Part shown: positions 34,572-42,189 of the stretch, piece after piece
How the letters are laid out: every line of letters begins with the position of its first letter
Numbering within the stretch: position 1 is the first letter of the stretch
NCBI GenBank assembly: GCA_025210745.1
Contig: JAOARC010000004.1
Span: 1-64,000, forward strand
DNA: 64,000 nt
DNA from: Bacteriovoracaceae bacterium
GTDB lineage: Bacteria; Bdellovibrionota; Bacteriovoracia; Bacteriovoracales; Bacteriovoracaceae
Direction of reading: 5' to 3'
Notes under the pieces: model-generated
What the model saw: the letters and a program-made list of their open reading frames with translations, nothing else
Database searches by the model: none
Told to the model about the DNA's origin: nothing
Position numbers and translations under genes: made by a program

Positions 34572-34880
34572 GTGTTGAAATTTATATTTTTTGTTCCAAG
34601 TTCACATAAAGAAGAAGTTAAAAATGCTATTTTTGATATAGGAGCATCTAAAATGGGCAATTATTCTCATTGTTGTTTTGAAACAAAGGGGATGGGGCAG
34701 TTTAAACCATTAAAAGGTGCGAATCCAAGTTTGGGTAATATTGGACAAATTGCTCGAGTTGAAGAATATAAGGTTGAAATGATTATTTATCCAGAGTTTT
34801 TATCTCGGGTAATCGAAACTTTGAAGACATCTCATCCCTATGAAACAATTGCCTACGAGTATTATCCTATAAATTCTTAA
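34572..34880 (+). CDS. Stand-alone NIF3/YqfO C-terminal-like (PII/CutA-like) protein
   Basis: 102 residues. FFVPSSHKEEVKNAIFDIGASKMGNYSHCCFETKGMGQFKP and the C-terminal VIETLKTSHPYETIAYEYYPI match the small domain inserted in NIF3-family proteins (YqfO), which has a CutA/PII-like fold. Here it stands alone, without the metal-binding NIF3 domain. Function unknown. Starts at GTG with a weak purine run upstream. Confidence 0.8.
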   Translation: MLKFIFFVPSSHKEEVKNAIFDIGASKMGNYSHCCFETKGMGQFKPLKGANPSLGNIGQIARVEEYKVEMIIYPEFLSRVIETLKTSHPYETIAYEYYPINS

Positions 34881-34913
34881 AGCTAGTTATTGGATAAGTC
34901 GATAAAGACTGTG

Positions 34914-35321
34914 ATGAAAGTTTTTATTTTACTTAACTTTATATTCTCATTTACTTTTTCTTTTGCTCAAGAGAAGTTTTTGTATCCAGTAAGAAAGGTT
35001 GCAATAATTGCAAGCAATGAAGGTTTTTATCCAAATAAGATAATTGCTTTTAAAGGAGAAAAATTAGAAGTTTTTATGACTTCTACCACTTCAAAGAAAA
35101 CTTGTATGTTAATTGATCAACATGAATTTTTTATTGCTGCTAAAAAAGGTGAAGTGTCCTCATCTCACTTAAAACTTGAGTCTACTGGAAATTACAAAAT
35201 ATATTGTCCTGATCATTCTTTTAGTGGGCATCTTGTTGTTATAGATAAAAAGAATAGTGGGCGTAAAGTTGCTAGTACAAAAATAAAAGAGCCTAGTGTT
35301 TGGGTTCCGAGGGATTATTGA
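34914..35321 (+). CDS. Exported cupredoxin-like copper protein
   Basis: 135 residues with a signal peptide (FTFSFAQEKF). The pattern NEGFYPNKIIAFKGEKLEVFMTS and the C-terminal GNYKIYCPDHSFSGHLVVI resembles small cupredoxins, with Cys and His of the CxxH copper site but His where the usual axial Met lies. It may carry an electron or bind copper. The start may be ATG at 34914 or TTG at 34890. Its stop overlaps the cpaF-like start (TGATG). Confidence 0.72.
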   Translation: MKVFILLNFIFSFTFSFAQEKFLYPVRKVAIIASNEGFYPNKIIAFKGEKLEVFMTSTTSKKTCMLIDQHEFFIAAKKGEVSSSHLKLESTGNYKIYCPDHSFSGHLVVIDKKNSGRKVASTKIKEPSVWVPRDY

Positions 35322-36469
35322 TGAGTTCAGTATTTCAAGATGCCATTGGTACATTGCTTGCTCCAATTAAAGACTTATTGGATGATCCAAGTGTATCTGA
35401 GATTATGATTAATGGTCCTCATGAGATCTTTATAGAGCAAAAGGGACTTGTTTTTAAATCACCAAATCAATTTTCAGATGAGGAAGCCTTGATGGCCAGT
35501 ATGAGAGCAATTGCCCAGTCAGTTGGAAGAGTTATAGATCAAGATAATCCAAGATTAGATGCAAGATTACCTGATGGATCTAGGATTGCTGTTGTTATTC
35601 CACCAATGGCAAAAAATGGAACAACTGTTGCTATAAGAAAGTTCTCAGAGGAAAAGTTAGGCTTAAAAGATTTAATTAACTTTGGATCATTATCACCAGA
35701 AGGAGCAAGGTTCTTAGATTGTTGTATGTACCTTGGAAAAAATACTCTTGTATCTGGAGGAACAGGTTCTGGAAAGACAACGATGTTAAACGTTCTTGGA
35801 TCAAGAATGCCAAAAACACAAAGATTAATTATTATAGAGGATTCGGCTGAGCTTCAAATTAAAGCAGAACATGTTGTTCAATTTGAAACAAGAAAAGCAA
35901 ATCCTGAAAGAGGAATAAAAGAAGTATCTATTAGAGATCTTGTAGAATCTTCTCTAAGGCTTCGTCCAGATAGAATTATCGTTGGAGAGGTTAGAGGAAT
36001 GGAAGCTTTAGATCTACTAAATGCTATGGGAACTGGTCATGATGGTTCAATGGGAACAGTTCACGCCAATACTCCACTAGATGCATGTACAAGACTAGAG
36101 ACATTATGTCTTATGGGTGAAACAAAGATACCTGCTGATGCAATTAAAAAAATGGTAGGCTCTGCTCTTCAATTAATTGTTCAATGTAATAGATATCATG
36201 ATGGAGGAAGAAGAACTTCTCATATCTCTGAAGTTCTAGGTGTTGATGCTCATGGAAGATATATCGTAAAGGATATTTTTAGATGGGTTCAAACAGGAAA
36301 AGATCCTGAAACAGGTAAGTATATTGGTGAGATGATTCCTTGTGGTTATGTACCGACTTTCTTTGAAGAATTTGTTTCAAATAAATTACCATTTCCAAAG
36401 TCAAGCTTTAAAGCTCCTGATTGGGCTGTGCCTAAGCTATTAGAAGAAAAAAGAAAAAAAGCAGCTTAA
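35321..36469 (+). CDS. cpaF: CpaF-type (TadA) secretion ATPase
   Basis: 382 residues. Hexameric ATPase of Tad/type IVb pilus or type II secretion machines. Seen: EIMINGPHEIFIEQKG at the N-terminal domain, Walker A GGTGSGKTTMLN (about 142), Asp box IIIEDSAELQI, Walker B-like RIIVGEVRGMEALDLLNAMGTGHDGSMGTVHANT. The ATG at 35321 with GAGGGA upstream is chosen over a TTG upstream. No other tad/flp gene is adjacent here, so it is an orphan ATPase or part of a scattered system. Confidence 0.93.
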   Translation: MSSVFQDAIGTLLAPIKDLLDDPSVSEIMINGPHEIFIEQKGLVFKSPNQFSDEEALMASMRAIAQSVGRVIDQDNPRLDARLPDGSRIAVVIPPMAKNGTTVAIRKFSEEKLGLKDLINFGSLSPEGARFLDCCMYLGKNTLVSGGTGSGKTTMLNVLGSRMPKTQRLIIIEDSAELQIKAEHVVQFETRKANPERGIKEVSIRDLVESSLRLRPDRIIVGEVRGMEALDLLNAMGTGHDGSMGTVHANTPLDACTRLETLCLMGETKIPADAIKKMVGSALQLIVQCNRYHDGGRRTSHISEVLGVDAHGRYIVKDIFRWVQTGKDPETGKYIGEMIPCGYVPTFFEEFVSNKLPFPKSSFKAPDWAVPKLLEEKRKKAA

Positions 36470-36476
36470 GATCTAA

Positions 36477-37226
36477 ATGAAAATAATCATTTTATTTATT
36501 TTAACTTTTAATATTTTTGCTATGTCAAAAAAGGCAGTGATTCTTGTTCACGGCTTAAATAACACTAAAGCTGTTATGAAAGATCTTACACAATTTTATA
36601 AAGGCAAAGGTTATGACACTTTTAATGTCGAACTAAAAGGTCATCATGCAGATATTGAAAAGATAAAGAATTTAACTAAGGAGGATTGGAAAGAAGATGT
36701 TTTATCTATGTATAAAAAGATAGAGCCAAAATATAAAGAGATTACATATGTGGGGTATTCTCTAGGAGGCTTAATAGGAGGAACTCTTTTATTAGATAAT
36801 AAAGTAAAATTTAAAAGAGTAAATCTTTTTGCTCCTGCTTTTAAAGTTAATTGGTATGTAAACTTTGTAAAATTCTTTATGAAAACTCCAATTGCATTTT
36901 CTTTAACTTCAAAAACACCAAAGTCTTATAGATCAAATAAAAGGCTTACACCTTTAGCTTATAATACTCTTTTTAATCTTATTGATGAATTCAATGAAAA
37001 AATAAAAACAAAATCTAAAAATCTTAACATCCCTTTAAATATTTATATGGATCCAAAAGATGAGCTTGTAAGTTTTTCAAAACTACAAGTTTTAAAAAAT
37101 GAATATAAGCTAAAATGGAATCTGTATTCATTTAAATCAGTAGAAGCCTATAGGCATGTGAATACTACTAATAAAGCTTATTCAAAAAAAGATCTTATAA
37201 AAATCCGATCTCTTTTGTCAGAATAG
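36477..37226 (+). CDS. Exported alpha/beta hydrolase
   Basis: 249 residues, short signal-like start (LTFNIFAMS). Nucleophile elbow G-x-S-x-G is GYSLGG (about residue 94); oxyanion-region VILVHGLNN (about 25) and later PKDELVS and RHVNT supply candidates for the Asp and His of the triad. Resembles lysophospholipase/carboxylesterase-type hydrolases. Substrate unknown. It follows cpaF by 7 bp. Confidence 0.8.
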   Translation: MKIIILFILTFNIFAMSKKAVILVHGLNNTKAVMKDLTQFYKGKGYDTFNVELKGHHADIEKIKNLTKEDWKEDVLSMYKKIEPKYKEITYVGYSLGGLIGGTLLLDNKVKFKRVNLFAPAFKVNWYVNFVKFFMKTPIAFSLTSKTPKSYRSNKRLTPLAYNTLFNLIDEFNEKIKTKSKNLNIPLNIYMDPKDELVSFSKLQVLKNEYKLKWNLYSFKSVEAYRHVNTTNKAYSKKDLIKIRSLLSE

Positions 37227-37297
37227 GTGCGGCTCGTTGTTTTCATCTAATTTATTCTAAGTTAGACTATCTTCGATTAAAAATTTAGGAGATATTC

Positions 37298-38584
37298 ATG
37301 TCAAAAATAGCAAAAATCATTGCAAGACAAGTGCTTGATTCAAGAGGAAACCCAACAGTAGAAGTTGATCTATATACAGATAGTAATAAGCTAGCAAGAG
37401 CATCTGTTCCTTCTGGAGCATCGACAGGCTCAAGAGAAGCTCTAGAGCTTAGAGATGGAAATAAAGATGAGTTCTTGGGAAAAACTGTTTATAAGGCCAT
37501 TAATAATATTAATGAAAAAATAGCTCCAAGTTTAATTGGAATGGATATCTTTGATCAACGAGCTATTGATAATAAAATGTTAGAGCTTGATGGAACTGAT
37601 TTTAAAAATAACCTTGGTGCAAATGCTATGCTTGCTATTAGTATGGCAGCTTGTAGAGCAGGGGCTTTAGAAAAAAATAAGCCACTTTACATATATTTAT
37701 CTGAAGATTTAAATTGTCCTAATCAAACGGGAACACTTAGGCATCCAGCTCCTTTAATGAATATTATAAATGGCGGAGAGCATGCATCTAATAATCTTGA
37801 TATTCAAGAGTTTATGATTGTTCCTCATATGAAAAAATCTTTTAGTGAAAACCTTAGAGCTGGTGTAGAGGTATTTCACCACCTTAAAAAAGTTTTAGAA
37901 AGTAAAAACTATGAAACAAATGTTGGTGATGAAGGTGGATTTGCTCCTAATCTTCAGTCTCAGGCAGAAGCTTTTACATGTATTGAACAAGCAATAAATA
38001 ATGCTGGTTATAAGTTTGGTGAAGATATTTCAATCTCTTTAGATTGTGCAGCTAGCGAGTTTTATAATAAAGATAAAAAAGTATATACAATGGATGGCAA
38101 AGAGTATTCTTCACAAGAAATGATTGCTTATTATGAAGGGCTTGTTAATTCACTTCCAATCTATTCAATTGAAGATGGACTTGATGAGTCAGATCATGAA
38201 GGATGGACTAACTTAACTAAAGCTCTTGGAGATAAGAGTGTTCTTGTTGGAGATGATTTATTTGTTACTAATGAGAAGATCTTTGCTAAGGGAATCGAAA
38301 ATGGTGAAGCTAATGCGATCCTAGTTAAGATTAATCAAATTGGAACTATAAGTGAGACATTTGATACTATCGCTTTAGCTTACAAGAATAATTATAAAGT
38401 CATTATTTCTCATAGATCTGGAGAAACAGCAGATCACTTTATTGCTGATCTAGCAATCGCTAGTGGTGCTGGGCATATTAAAACAGGATCAGCTAGTAGG
38501 TCAGATAGGATAGAAAAGTACAACCAGCTTCTAAGAATAGAAGAAGAGCTAGGAAAATCTGCCCGTTTTGATCCAATAAAATAA
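37298..38584 (+). CDS. eno: Enolase
   Basis: 428 residues. Converts 2-phosphoglycerate to phosphoenolpyruvate. Seen: SRGNPTVEVDL, GASTGSREALELRDG, the metal site residues in SLDCAASEF, SIEDGLDESD and LVGDDLFVTN, and the SHRSGETAD segment. GGAGA precedes the ATG. Confidence 0.98.
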   Translation: MSKIAKIIARQVLDSRGNPTVEVDLYTDSNKLARASVPSGASTGSREALELRDGNKDEFLGKTVYKAINNINEKIAPSLIGMDIFDQRAIDNKMLELDGTDFKNNLGANAMLAISMAACRAGALEKNKPLYIYLSEDLNCPNQTGTLRHPAPLMNIINGGEHASNNLDIQEFMIVPHMKKSFSENLRAGVEVFHHLKKVLESKNYETNVGDEGGFAPNLQSQAEAFTCIEQAINNAGYKFGEDISISLDCAASEFYNKDKKVYTMDGKEYSSQEMIAYYEGLVNSLPIYSIEDGLDESDHEGWTNLTKALGDKSVLVGDDLFVTNEKIFAKGIENGEANAILVKINQIGTISETFDTIALAYKNNYKVIISHRSGETADHFIADLAIASGAGHIKTGSASRSDRIEKYNQLLRIEEELGKSARFDPIK

Positions 38585-38593
38585 GGGACTTAT

Positions 38594-38640
38594 AGGCATA
38601 TAAAAAAATATTTTATTTTCTTGTATGCCTTTAAATTTGT
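38594..38640 (+). terminator. Weak terminator-like hairpin after eno
   Basis: AGGCATA / TATGCCT flank an AT-rich loop containing AAAATATTTT, followed by TTTAAATTT. The T tract is broken, so terminator strength is doubtful. Confidence 0.4.
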
Positions 38641-38677
38641 AGAGTACAATAGTAGTAGGGAAAATTGCGAGGCCCAA

Positions 38678-39280
38678 ATGATGCTAGGAAAATACTTTGT
38701 TGCCCTGACCTTTAAAAACGATTCTACTTTATATCGTAAAATTGATGGACTCAAAAAATCTTTTGACCCTAAATATACTTCAAGATCTTTTCCTCATATG
38801 TCTATGCTTGCTCCATTCTTAATGAATACAAGGGATGAAGAAAACTTAAAAGAGACATTAAAAGAAGAAATTGGAACTTATTTTTATGGTTTTGATGGAG
38901 CTATGAAATTAGGTTTTAATGGAATTGATATTTATTCTCATAAAAGAAAACATATATTGTACTTAAACCCCGCTGAAGATGCGACTGTTGATCATTGTAT
39001 TGATCTTACAAGGTCAATTTGTGAATCTTTTATTCCTAGGGGAACAGGCTATAAACAAAATAAAAAACAGTTTTTACCTTTAGGGGAGTTTCATCATTCA
39101 AATACTCTATCTAAAGTTTTACCTGATCTTAAAGAACAATTTTCTAGTTTAAGTCAGCTTAGAGTTGATTCGATTGTTCTTTTAAAAAAGAATCAAGGCA
39201 AGTGGCAAGTATTTGATGAGCTTATTAATTTTGAAGACAATTTTGATAAGCGTTTGCAAATAGAGACTCTGTCTTTATAA
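38678..39280 (+). CDS. 2H phosphoesterase-like (2'-5' RNA ligase superfamily) protein
   Basis: 200 residues. PHMSML near residue 40 fits the first H-x-T/S motif of the 2H superfamily, while the second motif is weak (LGEFHHSN). It may act on a cyclic or linear RNA phosphodiester, or be inactive. The ATG at 38678 follows a GCGAGG purine run; a longer reading from 38621 begins at TTG and covers the eno downstream hairpin. I am not sure of the family. Confidence 0.55.
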   Translation: MMLGKYFVALTFKNDSTLYRKIDGLKKSFDPKYTSRSFPHMSMLAPFLMNTRDEENLKETLKEEIGTYFYGFDGAMKLGFNGIDIYSHKRKHILYLNPAEDATVDHCIDLTRSICESFIPRGTGYKQNKKQFLPLGEFHHSNTLSKVLPDLKEQFSSLSQLRVDSIVLLKKNQGKWQVFDELINFEDNFDKRLQIETLSL

Positions 39281-39281
39281 T
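39254..39281 (+). promoter_or_regulatory. Leaderless-type promoter of the 39288 gene
   Basis: TTGCAA, 16 bp, then the perfect -10 TATAAT, and the ATG follows after 6 nt. No Shine-Dalgarno sequence precedes it. This is the clearest leaderless-type promoter in the window. Confidence 0.6.
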
Positions 39282-39287
39282 TATCTT

Positions 39288-40469
39288 ATGATAAAGATTA
39301 TTTTTATTTTTCTTATGTATATCCAAGTTGTATTCGCTAAGTATATTCCTATAACACAAACAGTTGGTACATCTGGATACCATTTTAATTTTACGACAAG
39401 TTATTTTCAAAGCACTTCTTTGTTAAATATTGATGGTTCTCCCAGCTCCTTTGAGAATGAAGAGTCATATCAAAGTGCTAATATGAGTGCTTATCTTTCT
39501 TACGGTTTAACAAAGCAAATGGAAGTTTTCGCTAGTGCCAATGGAAGATATAATCGTTCAACAGTATATCAAAATTCATCAGCGCAAAGTTTTACAAAAA
39601 TTGGTTTAGAAAGCTCTTCAGCAGGTTTTAGATTAGCGTCTAAAAGAGAGCATTTTATTCAATATATTCTAGAGGGTGAGTATAAAAAAAGATTTTTTAC
39701 TAATGCTAATTATGACCCTTTAGATCCTGTTGAAGAAATTGTACTTGGGGATGATGGAGATGGCTATAGACTATCAGTTGGGCTTAGTTATATGACTGAT
39801 AGTGATAATTACTTTGATTTTATGGCCAACTATAGAAAAGAAGCGAGAAACTTATCGAATGAAGTTTTATTTGATACAAAGTTTGTTTTTGCTTGGAAAA
39901 AATTTGCTTTGCTTTTTGGAATGGAATATTTATTTTCTTTAAATCAAGATGCTTATACAAATGATCCTGCTAATAAGCCTAATATTTCGAGTGGATCAAC
40001 AAACCTTTATAATTCAATTAATCGCTCGTATACACATCCTTATTTAGGAATGAACTTTGGAATGGGAAAAACATGGCATATGCAAACAAGAGTTGGTTCT
40101 ACAATTGCTGGACAATCAACCGATGCTGGAATAAGAGGAATAATTTCTCTTGTAAAATGGATGAGTGTAAATAAAGAGTTTGCTGGAAAAAATAATTTTT
40201 TTAAGCAGTATGAGATAGAAGGAGTTGTAAGTAAAATAAGTAAATCTAATAATGTCGCAATTATAGATAAAGGTATTAAAGATGGTCTTGGTAAAGGAAA
40301 ACGAGTCGATTTTTACTTTTTTGACTTTGTGGGAGGAGAAGAGCTTATTGCTGAAGGTATTGTTATAAAGTCTTCATATGAAAAGTCTATGGTTAAAGTT
40401 ATTAAAAAGTATTCTAAAAGAAGAATTAAGGATGGAACAACAATTAGGTCAGGTCTAATCCGTGAATAA
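39288..40469 (+). CDS. Outer-membrane barrel-like exported protein
   Basis: 393 residues with a signal peptide (YIQVVFAKY). The body alternates polar and aromatic residues with phrases such as YGLTKQMEVFASANG, RLASKREHFIQYILEGEYKKRFF, HPYLGMNFGMGKTWHMQ, consistent with a beta-barrel porin or OmpA-less barrel. The C-terminal 90 residues (EIEGVVSKISKSNN onward) resemble a small domain with repeated GKGKRVDF. No family assigned. Overlaps convergent aroF by 26 bp. Confidence 0.65.
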   Translation: MIKIIFIFLMYIQVVFAKYIPITQTVGTSGYHFNFTTSYFQSTSLLNIDGSPSSFENEESYQSANMSAYLSYGLTKQMEVFASANGRYNRSTVYQNSSAQSFTKIGLESSSAGFRLASKREHFIQYILEGEYKKRFFTNANYDPLDPVEEIVLGDDGDGYRLSVGLSYMTDSDNYFDFMANYRKEARNLSNEVLFDTKFVFAWKKFALLFGMEYLFSLNQDAYTNDPANKPNISSGSTNLYNSINRSYTHPYLGMNFGMGKTWHMQTRVGSTIAGQSTDAGIRGIISLVKWMSVNKEFAGKNNFFKQYEIEGVVSKISKSNNVAIIDKGIKDGLGKGKRVDFYFFDFVGGEELIAEGIVIKSSYEKSMVKVIKKYSKRRIKDGTTIRSGLIRE

Positions 40470-41184
40470 AAGATCGAATACTTTCAAAGCCTAGAGCTTG
40501 ATCTTTATCACTAACTGAGTTTTTTGGGTTTGGATGAACTTCAATCATTATTCCATCAAAGTCCATTGCAATAGCGGCAGTTGCAAGAGGTAAGACAAAA
40601 GTATCCTTTTTAGTTCCATGACTTGGATCAATAATAACCTTATGGCCACGTGACTTTGCCTCAAGAGCACTTATAAAATCTATATTAACTCCTGTTGACG
40701 AAGTTATTGATCTTGATCCTCTTTCACAAAGAATAATTTGATCTTTGCTGACTTGATCAGCTTCGAGATACTTGCTCGCCTCTAGCCATTCAAAAGACGT
40801 ATTTGCAAAACCTCTTTTGAGAATAACTTTTTTATCTTTTTTTAAGTTGTTTGATATATACTTTAAAAGTTCAAAGTTTTGCATATTTCTTGCGCCAATT
40901 TGAATGATGTCTGTTACATTTGCGATTTGATCAAACTGAGAACAAGAACACACTTCACTGACAAAGTTTAAGTGTGGATACTTCTCTTTTAAGGTTTGAA
41001 TAATTTGAATACCTTCTATCCCAAGACCTTGAAAGCTAGTTGGACTAGTTCTTGGCTTAAATGCTTGAGCTCTTATGTATGAGATGCCAAGTTCTGTTGC
41101 AAGAGAACATACTTGATCCATTTGATCGAAAGACTCCATTGAGCATGGGCCTATGATTATGAATTTATTCGTTTTTTTTCTCAT
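40444..41184 (-). CDS. aroF: 3-deoxy-7-phosphoheptulonate synthase (DAHP synthase, AroF-type)
   Basis: First enzyme of aromatic amino acid synthesis. The 246 residues contain the PEP/E4P sites GPCSMESFDQM, RAQAFKPRTSPTSFQG, IGARNMQNFELL, KRGFANTSFEW, ILCERGSR, and IIDPSHGTKKD and ATAAIAMDFDGIMIEVHPNP, in the order of the type I-beta family (also related to KDO8P synthase). The length is that of the bare catalytic domain without a regulatory N-terminal domain. A chorismate-mutase-like gene begins at the window end. Confidence 0.9.
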   Translation of the reverse strand: MRKKTNKFIIIGPCSMESFDQMDQVCSLATELGISYIRAQAFKPRTSPTSFQGLGIEGIQIIQTLKEKYPHLNFVSEVCSCSQFDQIANVTDIIQIGARNMQNFELLKYISNNLKKDKKVILKRGFANTSFEWLEASKYLEADQVSKDQIILCERGSRSITSSTGVNIDFISALEAKSRGHKVIIDPSHGTKKDTFVLPLATAAIAMDFDGIMIEVHPNPKNSVSDKDQALGFESIRSFIHGLDLT

Positions 41185-41291
41185 ATTTTAAATCTTCTGA
41201 TTTAGGCAAAATTTTTAACTCTTTGTAACTGCATAGAATTAGATTAAAATGTGTATATAAGTGTTTATTTTTTATGACAAGGAATTTATCT

Positions 41292-42023
41292 ATGCACAGC
41301 TTAAAACCAGCAATTTTATGTATTTTTTGCTCATTATTGCTAAGCACAAATGTGTTTTCTAAGACATTTTCAAACCAGTATACGCAGTTTGAGTTACCAC
41401 CGGGTTGGGAATGCTCTATCGAGGGAAGCGAATGGGTATGCCAGTCAGAGAATAAAGATAGGAAAAAAGAAGCAATTATTATTTTAGCCGCTAAGATTAG
41501 AGGGCAGAATGACTCTCTTCAAGCCTATCAGGCTTATTTGAAAAAAGGAAAAACTTTTCAATTACCAGGTGGGAAGTTTCAAAAGAGTGAACCGAAATAC
41601 ACAAAGCTTAAGGTTATAAATAAACATCAATGGGCAGATGCTCTACATCTTGCTTCTGAAGTCCCTGGTTTTTATACAAGATATCTTGCAACTGTTAAAG
41701 AAGATTTAGGTGTTGCTGTTACATTTTCTGTTACCAAAGATATGTATAATGTTTATCAAGGTATTTTTGATAATGTTGTTGCCACATTGAGAGTTTTTAG
41801 ACAGAAGAAAAATAACTTAGCTGTAACAAAATTAAAAAATAGAAATAAAGATGCAAATTTTGATGATGCTGTTTTTGTTGATGAAGGTGATACTTTTAAT
41901 ATTGCCCAAGGAAAATCAAAAAAGGGAAAGTCTAGCTCGGGTGAGGATGATTTTACTTTATTACTTTTAATAGCAGCAGCAGTAGGTGGTTTTATTTATA
42001 TGAAGAAGAAAAAGAAAAAGTAG
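41292..42023 (+). CDS. Exported protein with C-terminal membrane anchor and poly-lysine tail
   Basis: 243 residues. Signal peptide (ILCIFCSLLLSTNVFS), a soluble domain with a CWECSIEGSEWVC-like disulfide pair (Cys about 35 and 44), a flexible Lys/Ser/Gly linker, and a C-terminal hydrophobic segment DDFTLLLLIAAAVGGFIYM followed by KKKKKK. It looks like a bitopic membrane protein with a basic cytoplasmic end. The ATG at 41292 with AAGGA 8 nt upstream is chosen over one at 41274. A strong terminator follows. Confidence 0.7.
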   Translation: MHSLKPAILCIFCSLLLSTNVFSKTFSNQYTQFELPPGWECSIEGSEWVCQSENKDRKKEAIIILAAKIRGQNDSLQAYQAYLKKGKTFQLPGGKFQKSEPKYTKLKVINKHQWADALHLASEVPGFYTRYLATVKEDLGVAVTFSVTKDMYNVYQGIFDNVVATLRVFRQKKNNLAVTKLKNRNKDANFDDAVFVDEGDTFNIAQGKSKKGKSSSGEDDFTLLLLIAAAVGGFIYMKKKKKK

Positions 42024-42030
42024 AAAATAG

Positions 42031-42061
42031 AAAATGCCCACATATGTGGGCATTTTTTTTT
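42031..42061 (+). terminator. Rho-independent terminator
   Basis: A perfect 24-bp palindrome (42032-42055; core TGCCCACATATGTGGGCA) is followed by a T run to 42061. Ends the 41292-42023 gene. Confidence 0.92.
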
Positions 42062-42132
42062 CTTAAAAATCCCTATGTCTCTGTAATGTCGTTTTTATTC
42101 CACACAAATTCAGTAACTTGAGAAAATAGACT

Positions 42133-42159
42133 TAATGTTTTACTCAAGAATACCGATTA
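42133..42159 (+). promoter_or_regulatory. FliA-type promoter candidate of the 42190 gene
   Basis: TAATGTTT (7 of 8 to TAAAGTTT), an 11-bp spacer, then ACCGATTA (6 of 8 to GCCGATAA), with the start codon about 25 nt after the predicted start. The -35 and -10 pattern matches the flagellin promoter in the same window. Confidence 0.55.
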
Positions 42160-42189
42160 GAGTTTGAGAAAAGTTTTTAGGAGACTCGT

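Noticed and set aside
38621..38677. N-terminal extension of the 2H-like protein from TTG
   Set aside because: It overlaps the hairpin after eno, and the ATG at 38678 has a better purine run.
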